Origin: Mycolicibacterium novocastrense
Lineage (GTDB): Bacteria > Actinomycetota > Actinomycetes > Mycobacteriales > Mycobacteriaceae
Direction of reading: 5' to 3'
NCBI RefSeq assembly: GCF_001570485.1
Contig: NZ_BCTA01000036.1
Coordinates: 620,001 to 684,000, forward strand
Length of the DNA: 64,000 nt
The translations under genes and the position numbers were made by a program. Below the pieces are notes generated by a model that saw nothing but the letters and a program-made list of their open reading frames with translations, did not search any database and was not told the origin of the DNA. Below, piece by piece: positions 1-8,248 of the stretch. Numbering within the stretch: the first letter of the stretch is position 1; the number at the start of each line of letters is the position of its first letter.

Positions 1-340
1 CTGCCACCTGACCGACCACGTCGTGCGGCATGTTGTCGTGCAACAGCATCAGGTCGAGATCGGAATGCGGCACGAACTCGCCCCGGCCGAGGCCGCCGGT
101 CGCGACGATGGCGAAGCCGCTGGTCGGCGTGATGCCGATCTCGGTGGCCTTGGTGGTCAGCCAGAATTCGTGCAGATCTTGCAGTGCGTGGCGCAGGGCG
201 GCCGAATCCAGTTGGCGGGCACCGCCTGTCAACAGTTGCTTGATCGCGGCGCAGAGGTCCGTCGCCGGACGAGACGAACCCGCCGCCGGCGCCACCCATT
301 GAGGGGCGCCGGCGGCGGCCTGGGGTCTGGGCTCACTCAT
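1..340 (-). CDS. glnD: PII nucleotidylyltransferase GlnD, N-terminal part (cut by window edge)
   Basis: The first 113 residues of the enzyme that adds and removes a nucleotidyl group (UMP, or AMP in actinobacteria) on the PII protein in response to glutamine. The visible part ends with the nucleotidyltransferase signature: GGLGRGE at residues 82-88, then SDLDLML with the two metal-binding Asp at 94 and 96. The ATG at 340 is preceded by a purine-rich GGGGGAGAGGA stretch. It lies 74 bp downstream of glnB on the same strand, which is the usual amt-glnB-glnD order, so its substrate is probably the PII protein next door. The rest (HD domain, ACT domains) is outside the window. Confidence 0.93.
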   Translation of the reverse strand, partial: MSEPRPQAAAGAPQWVAPAAGSSRPATDLCAAIKQLLTGGARQLDSAALRHALQDLHEFWLTTKATEIGITPTSGFAIVATGGLGRGEFVPHSDLDLMLLHDNMPHDVVGQVA

Positions 341-414
341 CTCGTCCTCTCCCCCTGTAAAACTGCTCACGGTGTGCGATCGGACGGAGACGAACTCTCA
401 GCTCTGCAAGAGGC

Positions 415-786
<372 letters not shown>

Positions 787-2151
787 TCAGACGAGCTCGT
801 AAGCAGTTTCGGCATGTTCGGTTTCATCGATGCCGGTGTCTTCATCCTCCGGGGTGACGCGCCAACCCAATGGCTTGACGATAAAGGCAATGATCGCCGT
901 CATGATGCCAGTGAAGATAACCGCGACCAAGGCGATCACCACCTGAACGACCAACTGCTGGAAGCCACCGCCGTAGAACAGCCCGGTCTCCATCGCCAGC
1001 AAGCCGATGCCCACGGTGCCCCACAAGCCCGCTACCAGGTGAACACCGACGACGTCGAGCGAATCGTCGTAGCCGAACTTGTACTTCAACCCGACCGCGA
1101 GCGCGGACAGCGCGCCGGCGATGACACCCAGGATCAACGACCCGATCGGCGAGAGCGAACCGCAGGCCGGTGTGATCGCGACGAGGCCGGCCACGACGCC
1201 CGACGCGGCGCCGACGCTGGTCGCATGCCCGTCCCGGATGCGCTCCACCAGCAACCAGCCCAGCATCGCGGCGGCGGTGGCGGCGGTGGTGTTGACCCAG
1301 ACCTGGCCGGCGAGCATGTCGGCCGCGCCCTCGGATCCGACGTTGAAGCCGAACCAGCCGAACCACAGGATGGCCGCGCCCAGCATCACGAACGGAATGT
1401 TGTGCGGACGGTAGGCGACCTTGCCGAAGCCGGTCCGCTTACCCAGCAGAATCGCGAGCACCAGTGCGGCCATGCCGGCGTTGATGTGAACGACGGTGCC
1501 ACCGGCGAAGTCGATCGGCGAGACGTTCGCGGTGCCTTCTTCGTCGACGCCGAACATCTTGGCCGCGATGCCGTTCTCAGCACCGGACAGCAGGCCGCCA
1601 CCCCAAACCATGTGAGCGAGTGGGAAATACACCACCGTCACCCAGATCGCGCCGAACACCAGCCAGGTGCCGAACTTCATCCGCTCGGCCACCGCGCCGC
1701 TGATCAGCGCGACGGTGATGACCGCGAAGGTCAACTGGAAGCCCGCCCAGACGATTGCGGGCACGGAGCCGAATCCGCCCAGGACGTAGAGGGTGGTGCC
1801 GTCCACCTCCAGGGTCTCCAGAAGTGGGCTCAGCCCGAACAACGCGAATGGATTGTCGAAGATGCCCGCGATGTCGCTGTTGCCGGTGTGCGCCGACGCG
1901 AACGACATCGAGTAGCCCCACAGCACGTAGACGACGCTGACGACGCCGAGGGTTCCGAACGACATCATCATCATGTTCAGAACCGACTTCTGGCGCGACA
2001 ACCCACCGTAGAAGAACGCGAGACCGGGCGTCATGAACAGAACCAGCGCCGCGGCGGTGAGCACCCATGCGGTGTCGCCGGAACTCAACCCGTCGGGGCC
2101 GAACGGCGCGAACGCATCATCGGGTAGGGCAAGGGGTAAGGCTGAAACCAC
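787..2151 (-). CDS. amt: Ammonium transporter Amt
   Basis: A 454-residue ammonium channel of the Amt/Rh family with about eleven hydrophobic helices. The family signature DFAGGTVVHINAGMAALV, which contains the conserved pore-region His, is present, as are FFYGGL near the N-terminus and a second pore-region His in VHLVAGLWG. The start is GTG at 2151, preceded by a strong AAGGAGGT ribosome-binding site. It is first in the amt-glnB-glnD operon and is preceded by a GlnR-type operator at 2218-2255, so expression under nitrogen limitation is expected. The acidic C-terminal tail after the last helix is where PII would dock. Confidence 0.97.
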   Translation of the reverse strand: MVSALPLALPDDAFAPFGPDGLSSGDTAWVLTAAALVLFMTPGLAFFYGGLSRQKSVLNMMMMSFGTLGVVSVVYVLWGYSMSFASAHTGNSDIAGIFDNPFALFGLSPLLETLEVDGTTLYVLGGFGSVPAIVWAGFQLTFAVITVALISGAVAERMKFGTWLVFGAIWVTVVYFPLAHMVWGGGLLSGAENGIAAKMFGVDEEGTANVSPIDFAGGTVVHINAGMAALVLAILLGKRTGFGKVAYRPHNIPFVMLGAAILWFGWFGFNVGSEGAADMLAGQVWVNTTAATAAAMLGWLLVERIRDGHATSVGAASGVVAGLVAITPACGSLSPIGSLILGVIAGALSALAVGLKYKFGYDDSLDVVGVHLVAGLWGTVGIGLLAMETGLFYGGGFQQLVVQVVIALVAVIFTGIMTAIIAFIVKPLGWRVTPEDEDTGIDETEHAETAYELV

Positions 2152-2217
2152 TTTGTGTGAACCTCCTTGGGAAGTGCGCCGATCGGATCGGCCTCCCGAA
2201 GAGACTCTTCGGCTCGC

Positions 2218-2255
2218 GTTTCACCGGTGATTCTGTTCCGTTTCCACTAAGTGAA
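2218..2255 (-). promoter_or_regulatory. GlnR-type operator upstream of amt
   Basis: Read on the minus strand, this stretch has four 5-base half-sites each separated by exactly 6 bases: TTCAC, GAAAC, GAATC, GAAAC. That is the known actinobacterial GlnR layout (gTnAc-n6-GaAAc, repeated), with an 11-bp half-site period placing all contacts on one face of the helix. Its downstream edge is about 67 bp before the amt start codon. GlnR is the OmpR-type nitrogen regulator of mycobacteria. The two GAAAC half-sites are perfect; the third half-site is the weakest. Confidence 0.8.
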
Positions 2256-2332
2256 CGGACACGCCCGAAGCGTTACGCTCGTGTTTCCACGCGGATCCAG
2301 CCGCCGCGCACAGCCTGTGCCGACGCGTCGGA

Positions 2333-3709
2333 TCAGCCGAGCAGCGCGTCGACGAACGCCGCGGGCTCGAACGGAGCGAGATCGTCTGCGCCTTCGCCGA
2401 GTCCGACGAGTTTGACCGGAACGCCCAGTTCCTGCTGCACGCGGAAAACGATTCCGCCCTTGGCCGTACCGTCGAGCTTCGTCAGCACCACGCCGGTGAT
2501 GTCGACGACCTCGGCGAACACCCTGGCCTGTGGCAGGCCGTTCTGGCCGATCGTGGCGTCGAGCACCAGCAGCACCTCGTCGACTTCGGCACGGCGGCTG
2601 ACGACGCGCTTGACCTTGCCGAGCTCGTCCATCAGCCCGGTCTTGGTGTGCAGGCGTCCGGCGGTGTCGATGACGATGACGTCGGCGCCGTCCTTGATGC
2701 CCTCGTCGACGGCGTCGAAGGCCACCGAGGCGGGGTCGGCGCCCTCGGCGCCGCGCACCACGTGGGCGCCCACCCGCGACGCCCACGACTGCAACTGGTC
2801 GGCCGCGGCCGCGCGGAAAGTGTCGGCCGCCCCCAGGACGACGCGGCGGCCGTCGGCGACCAGGACGCGGGCCAGCTTGCCGACCGTGGTCGTCTTACCG
2901 GTTCCGTTCACCCCGACGACCAGCAGCACCGAGGGTTTGTCCGCGTGCGGCAGAGCCCTGATCGAGCGGTCGAGGTCGGGCTGCAGTGCATCGATGAGGA
3001 CCTCGCGCAGTACCCCGCGGGCGTCGGCCTCGTTCCGCACCCGGCTGCTGGCCATCCGGGAGCGCAGCGCGGCGACCACCGACTCCGTCACCACGGGCCC
3101 CAGGTCGGCGATCAGCAGCGTGTCTTCGACTTCCTCCCACGACTCGTCGTCCAGGTCGCCGCCGCCGAGCAGCCCCAACATGCTGCGCCCGAGAGTGTTC
3201 TGCGACTTGGCGAGCCTGCCGCGCAGCCGCTCGAGCCGTCCTTCGGTCGGTGCGATCTCGTCGAGGACGGGCGCGGGTTCATCGACGACGGTCGCCGATT
3301 CATCGACGACGGGCGCCGGCTCCTCCACGACGGGGGCAGGCTCCTCGACGACGGGCGCCGGTTCGGGAGGCGCGGGAGCGGGGCGCTCCTCGACCGGCGG
3401 CTCGGGTAGTTGCACATCGGCGATCGGGCGCTTCGGTGCATCACGCGGAATCGTGGCGTCGTCGCCGACGGCGGGCAGGCCGGTGGTGTCGATCCGCTCG
3501 GCAGGCGCGGTCGGCGCAGATTGCGAGAACGTGATCCCTGATGAGGCGGTGTAGCCACCCGAACGGTCGATCTGCGTCGCCGTCTCGGTCTTCGACAGCC
3601 GGATGCGCCGGCGTCGATACCGCACCAGCCCGACGACGAGCGCGACGACCAATAAAACGGCGATGACCGCGATCGCGATCCACAAACCCATCGAGCCCAC
3701 ATCAGTCAC
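2333..3709 (-). CDS. ftsY: Signal recognition particle receptor FtsY
   Basis: A 458-residue SRP receptor GTPase that delivers ribosome-nascent chain complexes to the membrane. A single N-terminal membrane segment (about residues 8-30) is followed by an acidic, Pro/Ala/Val-rich linker with imperfect repeats of EPAPVVEE type. The NG domain has the P-loop GVNGTGKTTT, the SRP-GTPase motif DTFRAAAADQL and DTAGRLHTK. The start is uncertain: GTG at 3709 gives the longest form, while ATG at 3691 (MGLWIAIA) resembles the start of other mycobacterial FtsY proteins better. In M. tuberculosis smc lies directly upstream; here two extra genes intervene. Confidence 0.96.
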   Translation of the reverse strand: MTDVGSMGLWIAIAVIAVLLVVALVVGLVRYRRRRIRLSKTETATQIDRSGGYTASSGITFSQSAPTAPAERIDTTGLPAVGDDATIPRDAPKRPIADVQLPEPPVEERPAPAPPEPAPVVEEPAPVVEEPAPVVDESATVVDEPAPVLDEIAPTEGRLERLRGRLAKSQNTLGRSMLGLLGGGDLDDESWEEVEDTLLIADLGPVVTESVVAALRSRMASSRVRNEADARGVLREVLIDALQPDLDRSIRALPHADKPSVLLVVGVNGTGKTTTVGKLARVLVADGRRVVLGAADTFRAAAADQLQSWASRVGAHVVRGAEGADPASVAFDAVDEGIKDGADVIVIDTAGRLHTKTGLMDELGKVKRVVSRRAEVDEVLLVLDATIGQNGLPQARVFAEVVDITGVVLTKLDGTAKGGIVFRVQQELGVPVKLVGLGEGADDLAPFEPAAFVDALLG

Positions 3710-3755
3710 GGCGCCATTGTCTCAGGATGGGTTGGGGGCTGGGGTTCACCCCGGC

Positions 3756-4982
3756 TCAACCGAATACACGTTGCTCAACGAGATCCGCTCCGCGTGCGAC
3801 TCCGCCGGCGGCTTCGAACCCATCGGCCACCCGGCGTGCTCCGTCGGTCATCTTCATCGCTTGACGCACCTTTTCGCGCAGTCGCGGAGGCGATAGTCGC
3901 CTCGCAGGGAGGCGAGTGCCGCACCCCGCGACCTCCACCCGACGGGCAACTTCGAATTGATCACGCCCGTATGGGACCGCACACACCGGAACACCGCGAG
4001 CCAGCGCCTTTTGGGTCACACCCATTCCGCCGTGGGTTACCGCGCATACGGCACGGTCGAGGATCACTCCGTGCGGCAGAACCTCAGACAGCGTCGCGTT
4101 ATGCGGTACTGCAACCCCATCACGTTGACCGGCCGGCATCGTCGCAATGACATGGACGGGCTCGTCTGCCAACGCACTCAATGCGGTGGGAACAAGATCG
4201 AAATCCGCTTGCTTCTCGCTCGATGAGGTGACGAGCACGATCGGCCGCTCTATGGCGGCCAGCCAATCCGGCTCCGTATCCTCGACGGGATCGAGGTCGC
4301 AAGGTCCGATCATCTGCACACCACCTCCCCAGACTGTCTGGGGGTATTGAAAGGGCTTGGCGGTCGTGATCATCATCAGTGGTGACCGCCTAAGAAACTC
4401 GTCGACCGACGCGATCGGAGCCACGCCGACATTCGTCCGGACCGCATTGATGCGCGGCAGCATGACGTTCTCGACTCCACTGAACACGAGAGCACGCACC
4501 GCGGCATCGCGGATTGCGCCGAGCGGACCCGCGAGCGGTCGGAGTCCGAGACCGAACGGAGGAACTCCTTGTGATCGCAGCGGCGGGATATAGGGCGACA
4601 CACACGCCCACCGAACGTCGCCCGCTTCGGCTGCCGAGAATGCTCCCCAACTGTTCACGTCGACGATCAAACCGTCGGGCTTGACCAGCGCCACGGCCTC
4701 GGTCAGATCGTCGACTTCGAGCGCGGCACGCCGCGCGAAAGCCGCGGCCGAGAGCTTGAGCGCGGCAATCGGATTACGGCCTTTCCAATCGTCCATCTCG
4801 ATCGCTTCGATCCGCGGGTCGATCGCGTCGGCGGTGAATCCCAGGCGTTTGGCGATGGCCACGCCTCCGGACAGCGTGCGCATGTGCACCGTGTGCCCAC
4901 GGCTGCACAGTTCCGCCATCAAAGCGCCGATCGGCAGCAGGTGCCCAAGGGCGGGTGAGGTGTAGGCCAGCACCGTCGCCAC
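3756..4982 (-). CDS. GT1-family (MGT/UGT-like) glycosyltransferase
   Basis: A protein of about 408 residues with the GT-B fold of family 1 glycosyltransferases. The N-terminal Rossmann half starts TVLAYTSPALGHLLP and holds the GH pair usual for the acceptor-side active site. The C-terminal half has THGGMGVTQKALARGVP and VPYGRDQFEVARR, the nucleotide-sugar binding region of this family. An open frame continues upstream to 5183 inside the cyclase gene, but the conserved domain begins at GTG 4982; a TTG at 4988 overlapping the cyclase stop as TTGA is the alternative. Either way translation is probably coupled to the cyclase. The acceptor cannot be predicted; macrolide, flavonoid or lipid acceptors are all known in the family. 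Confidence 0.82.
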   Translation of the reverse strand: MATVLAYTSPALGHLLPIGALMAELCSRGHTVHMRTLSGGVAIAKRLGFTADAIDPRIEAIEMDDWKGRNPIAALKLSAAAFARRAALEVDDLTEAVALVKPDGLIVDVNSWGAFSAAEAGDVRWACVSPYIPPLRSQGVPPFGLGLRPLAGPLGAIRDAAVRALVFSGVENVMLPRINAVRTNVGVAPIASVDEFLRRSPLMMITTAKPFQYPQTVWGGGVQMIGPCDLDPVEDTEPDWLAAIERPIVLVTSSSEKQADFDLVPTALSALADEPVHVIATMPAGQRDGVAVPHNATLSEVLPHGVILDRAVCAVTHGGMGVTQKALARGVPVCAVPYGRDQFEVARRVEVAGCGTRLPARRLSPPRLREKVRQAMKMTDGARRVADGFEAAGGVARGADLVEQRVFG

Positions 4983-4984
4983 GA

Positions 4985-7900
4985 TCAACCCGCAGACCGC
5001 TCGACCGACTCGTTCACCATTCGCCGCGCATCCGCGATTCTCCCTTGAGCACTCAGTGTCTCGCACAACGCCAGGTATTCGGACGCGAACCCGGCGTAGC
5101 CGGCCGGGTCGCGGTGTGCCCTGGCCAACAGCGCGCGCGACCGGAGGCCCCAAAGATCCGCCGCGGGAAAGCCCGGATGCCAAGACCGCGAATCGGCCAG
5201 GAATCGACGTACCTCGTTGAGATCGTCAGCCGAACCCCGATCAATGAGCAATTCGACGAGAGCTTCCGCCGTCCGACAAGCGATGAGCCGGGATCCGTCG
5301 TTGATGTGAGCGGCGACCAGGGCGCGCAGATCGTCGATGGCTTCGTCTCGCTGCCCATTGCGGTAAGCGCCCACCGCCAGGTCCGCCCCGATCGTGCCGT
5401 CAACAATCGTGAACACCGAATACCTTCGCATGTTGGTTCGGGCTTGTCGGAGCAATGTCATCGCCTCATCACGCATCTCTTTGCCGGTGCGCAACAGCAC
5501 AGTGCCGCAGGCGCTTTCCGCACAGATGATGCCGCAGATGCCACCGAACGATTCCGCACGCCGCAGGGCGTCAGACACCTCGTCGACAAGTTCGTCTGCG
5601 CGTAGCATGCCGACGGCGACCAGAATGCCGAGATAATTCAAGATGATCGCGTAGTTGGCAGGGTGAAGCGAGCGTGCCGTGTCGAGACCCTCTTGGAGAA
5701 GTGATCTTCCTCGCCGGTGTTCACCACGACAGATCGCGATGTACGCCGAGATCGACTTTGACACAGCTAGTTCCATTGTTGGCTCTTCTCGAGTCAGCGA
5801 CACCATCTCCTCGATGACCCGCAGAGCGGCGTCGAAATCACAGTCTGTGAACCGCGCGAAGGCCACCGCTACGAGGATGATGCTCCGAGTGGCGGGGTCA
5901 CAGTCCACCAGCGCCACCATCGCCTCTAGCTCGTCCGCCAATACCGCGGCGTCCCTGACGCATTTGTTGTTCAGAATCAGTGACATCACTCGACCGGCCG
6001 TTGCAAGCGCCAGCGACGTCACATCTCCGATGCGCGTCGTCAGGTCCCTTAGCTCTTGATACCGCTCGCCAGCGTCGTCGTCGCCCACGTAGAGCGCCGT
6101 CGAGATCAGCATGGTTCGCGGCGTGATCCGCATGGCGACGATGTCATCATCGTCCCCGGCCAACCGGTCGGCGATCCGTTGCGCGCTGTCCCACTCCGCC
6201 CGTGCGGCGGGAAGATCGCGGTATCGAAGCCATTCGGCGGCGCGCAGATGCCAGCGGTAAGCCCGGGTGAGCTCGCCGGCCGCCTCGAGGTGGGTAGCGA
6301 TGAGCGTCGCGTTCTCACTGACACCTGGGTCGCGCTCCTCGATCGCGGTAGCCAGCCTGGCGTGCGCCAGCGCGCGTGTCGAGCCCAGCTGCGACTCGTA
6401 TGCGACCGTCCTCACAAGTGGGTGTCGGAAGCAAAAGCGTTGACGGGGAACGAATTCCGTTTGATCAATCAACTCCGCGGAGACCAGATCGGCCAACTGG
6501 CGGGAATCCATCTCCGGAATCAGGATGTTCAGCGTCTCCGGATCGAAACGGGTGCCGATCACGGCCGCCGCGTTGAGGATCGCTTTGGACTCGGCGGACA
6601 ATCGGTCGATACGAGCCGCCAGCACTGCCTGGGCTGTGGCCGGGACGGCGATCTCCTCGGCCGTGCTCGCGAGTCGGTAATCGCCGCGACTTCCCGACAA
6701 CACACCGCGTCCGGCGAGATCGCGCACGATCTCCTCAGCGAAGAACGGATTACCTGCGGCTGCAACAGCGATCCTCTGCGCCATGCCCTCCACGGAAGGA
6801 TCTCGACCGAGCAGTTGCCTGACCAGGCGAGCGGTGGTCTTGTCCGTGAGCGGTTGCAATGCGATGGTTCGGTGCGAATGGTGTCGCAGCGCGCCAGCAT
6901 ATTCCGGGCGGTACGTGATGACCATCGTCGTTGTCGTTGTTCCGAGCCTGGCCGCCACGTCCGCGAGAACGGCGTCGCTCGGCGCGTCGATCCAGTGCAC
7001 ATCGTCGACGAACAGAACGGTGCGCCATTTGAAGGCCCGTAGTGCGCCACAAATCGACGCGGCAAGCCTGCGCCGCCTGCCGTCGACACTGACGTGGATC
7101 ACGTCCGCGGTCGGTTCAGCGATACCCATTGCTTCGAACAGGATGTTCGCGTCGGCGGAGTCCGGGGCGAGTTGGCCGTTGTACTGAGCGATCGTCTTCT
7201 GCCGCGCCTCGGAGTCACTCGCCTCCTGCACATCGAACAACGCGCGCAAAAGTCGGGCGAGCACGCGGAATGCGACGGCCGTGATGTGGGCCTCGCACCG
7301 AGCAGTGACAACCCGTACCGCCGGGCCCGCGACGACGGCACCGAACTCGCTGATCAGGCGACTCTTGCCGACACCCGGGGCGCCCACAATTCCAACCAGG
7401 GCGCCGCGGCTGGAATCGACGACGTCTCGAAGAAGGCGCAAATCATCATCGCGGCCGAGCATGAGGCCCTCGTTGCGGCCGACCACCCGGCGATCGGACT
7501 CGATAGCGAGAAGCCGGCGCGCCGGAACGCCCTCGCCGGCATTCTTCACGGCGATCGTTTCGACGGCCCCGAACCGGGCGGCGCCTTCGACCATCCGTGC
7601 CGTTGTCAGTGAGCACATCACACCCCCCGGTGGGGCCCCGGCCTCCATCCGCTGTGCCAGCCCGACGGGATGGCCGACCGCCGTATATCGACCTGGCCCC
7701 AAACCGATTTCGCCGACGATGGCGGCGCCCGAATTCAGCCCGATACGGAGTTTCAGGTCCACACCGTCCCGGCGATGGACCTCGTCCGCGAGACGTTCGG
7801 CGACCACTTGGATCTCCAGCGCCGCGATACACGCACGCAACGCATGGTCCTCCAGCGCCAGTGGGGCACCGAAAAGCGCCATCAGCCCGTCGCCGGTGAA

Positions 7901-8173
7901 CTTGTCGACGGTGCCCTGATAGCGCTGGACCACCGCCGATGCTCCATTGAACAGCGAGTTCATGACTTCCTGTAGTCGCTCGGCGGTGAGGGTCGCCGCA
8001 AGGTTCATCGAGCCGACCACGTCGGCGAACAGTACGGTTATCTGTTTGTGCTCGCGCTTCGCGGCTGAGGGTGCGACCGGCGCGCCACACGCGTCGCAGA
8101 AGCGCGCAGTGGTCCGAAGGTCGTTGTCACACGCCCCGCATCGCTCACTTGCCGCAGTGGCCCGATCCGCCAT
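4985..8173 (-). CDS. Class III nucleotide cyclase fused to an AAA/STAND-type ATPase and helical repeats
   Basis: A multidomain signalling protein of about 1062 residues. Order: a zinc-ribbon (Cys12, 15, 26, 29), a class III cyclase domain (about 45-225), an ATPase with Walker A GAPGVGKS at 264-271 and Walker B VLFVDDVHW, then a long TPR-like helical C-terminus. The cyclase domain has both metal-binding Asp (51 in FADVVGS, 95 in GDG), the purine-contacting Lys91 and Arg175, but the transition-state Asn is replaced by Gly171 (VGHPVGLAQR). No C-terminal LuxR helix-turn-helix is visible, unlike several related mycobacterial proteins. ATG 8173 was preferred to a TTG at 8197. The glycosyltransferase follows with overlapping start and stop. 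Cyclic nucleotide production is possible but uncertain. Confidence 0.85.
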   Translation of the reverse strand: MADRATAASERCGACDNDLRTTARFCDACGAPVAPSAAKREHKQITVLFADVVGSMNLAATLTAERLQEVMNSLFNGASAVVQRYQGTVDKFTGDGLMALFGAPLALEDHALRACIAALEIQVVAERLADEVHRRDGVDLKLRIGLNSGAAIVGEIGLGPGRYTAVGHPVGLAQRMEAGAPPGGVMCSLTTARMVEGAARFGAVETIAVKNAGEGVPARRLLAIESDRRVVGRNEGLMLGRDDDLRLLRDVVDSSRGALVGIVGAPGVGKSRLISEFGAVVAGPAVRVVTARCEAHITAVAFRVLARLLRALFDVQEASDSEARQKTIAQYNGQLAPDSADANILFEAMGIAEPTADVIHVSVDGRRRRLAASICGALRAFKWRTVLFVDDVHWIDAPSDAVLADVAARLGTTTTTMVITYRPEYAGALRHHSHRTIALQPLTDKTTARLVRQLLGRDPSVEGMAQRIAVAAAGNPFFAEEIVRDLAGRGVLSGSRGDYRLASTAEEIAVPATAQAVLAARIDRLSAESKAILNAAAVIGTRFDPETLNILIPEMDSRQLADLVSAELIDQTEFVPRQRFCFRHPLVRTVAYESQLGSTRALAHARLATAIEERDPGVSENATLIATHLEAAGELTRAYRWHLRAAEWLRYRDLPAARAEWDSAQRIADRLAGDDDDIVAMRITPRTMLISTALYVGDDDAGERYQELRDLTTRIGDVTSLALATAGRVMSLILNNKCVRDAAVLADELEAMVALVDCDPATRSIILVAVAFARFTDCDFDAALRVIEEMVSLTREEPTMELAVSKSISAYIAICRGEHRRGRSLLQEGLDTARSLHPANYAIILNYLGILVAVGMLRADELVDEVSDALRRAESFGGICGIICAESACGTVLLRTGKEMRDEAMTLLRQARTNMRRYSVFTIVDGTIGADLAVGAYRNGQRDEAIDDLRALVAAHINDGSRLIACRTAEALVELLIDRGSADDLNEVRRFLADSRSWHPGFPAADLWGLRSRALLARAHRDPAGYAGFASEYLALCETLSAQGRIADARRMVNESVERSAG

Positions 8174-8248
8174 CCCCCGAACCTTCAAGACCGTCAATTA
8201 ACCATATGATGGTGCATCCGGCCGCTGTGCGGTTCGTAACGTCGAAAC

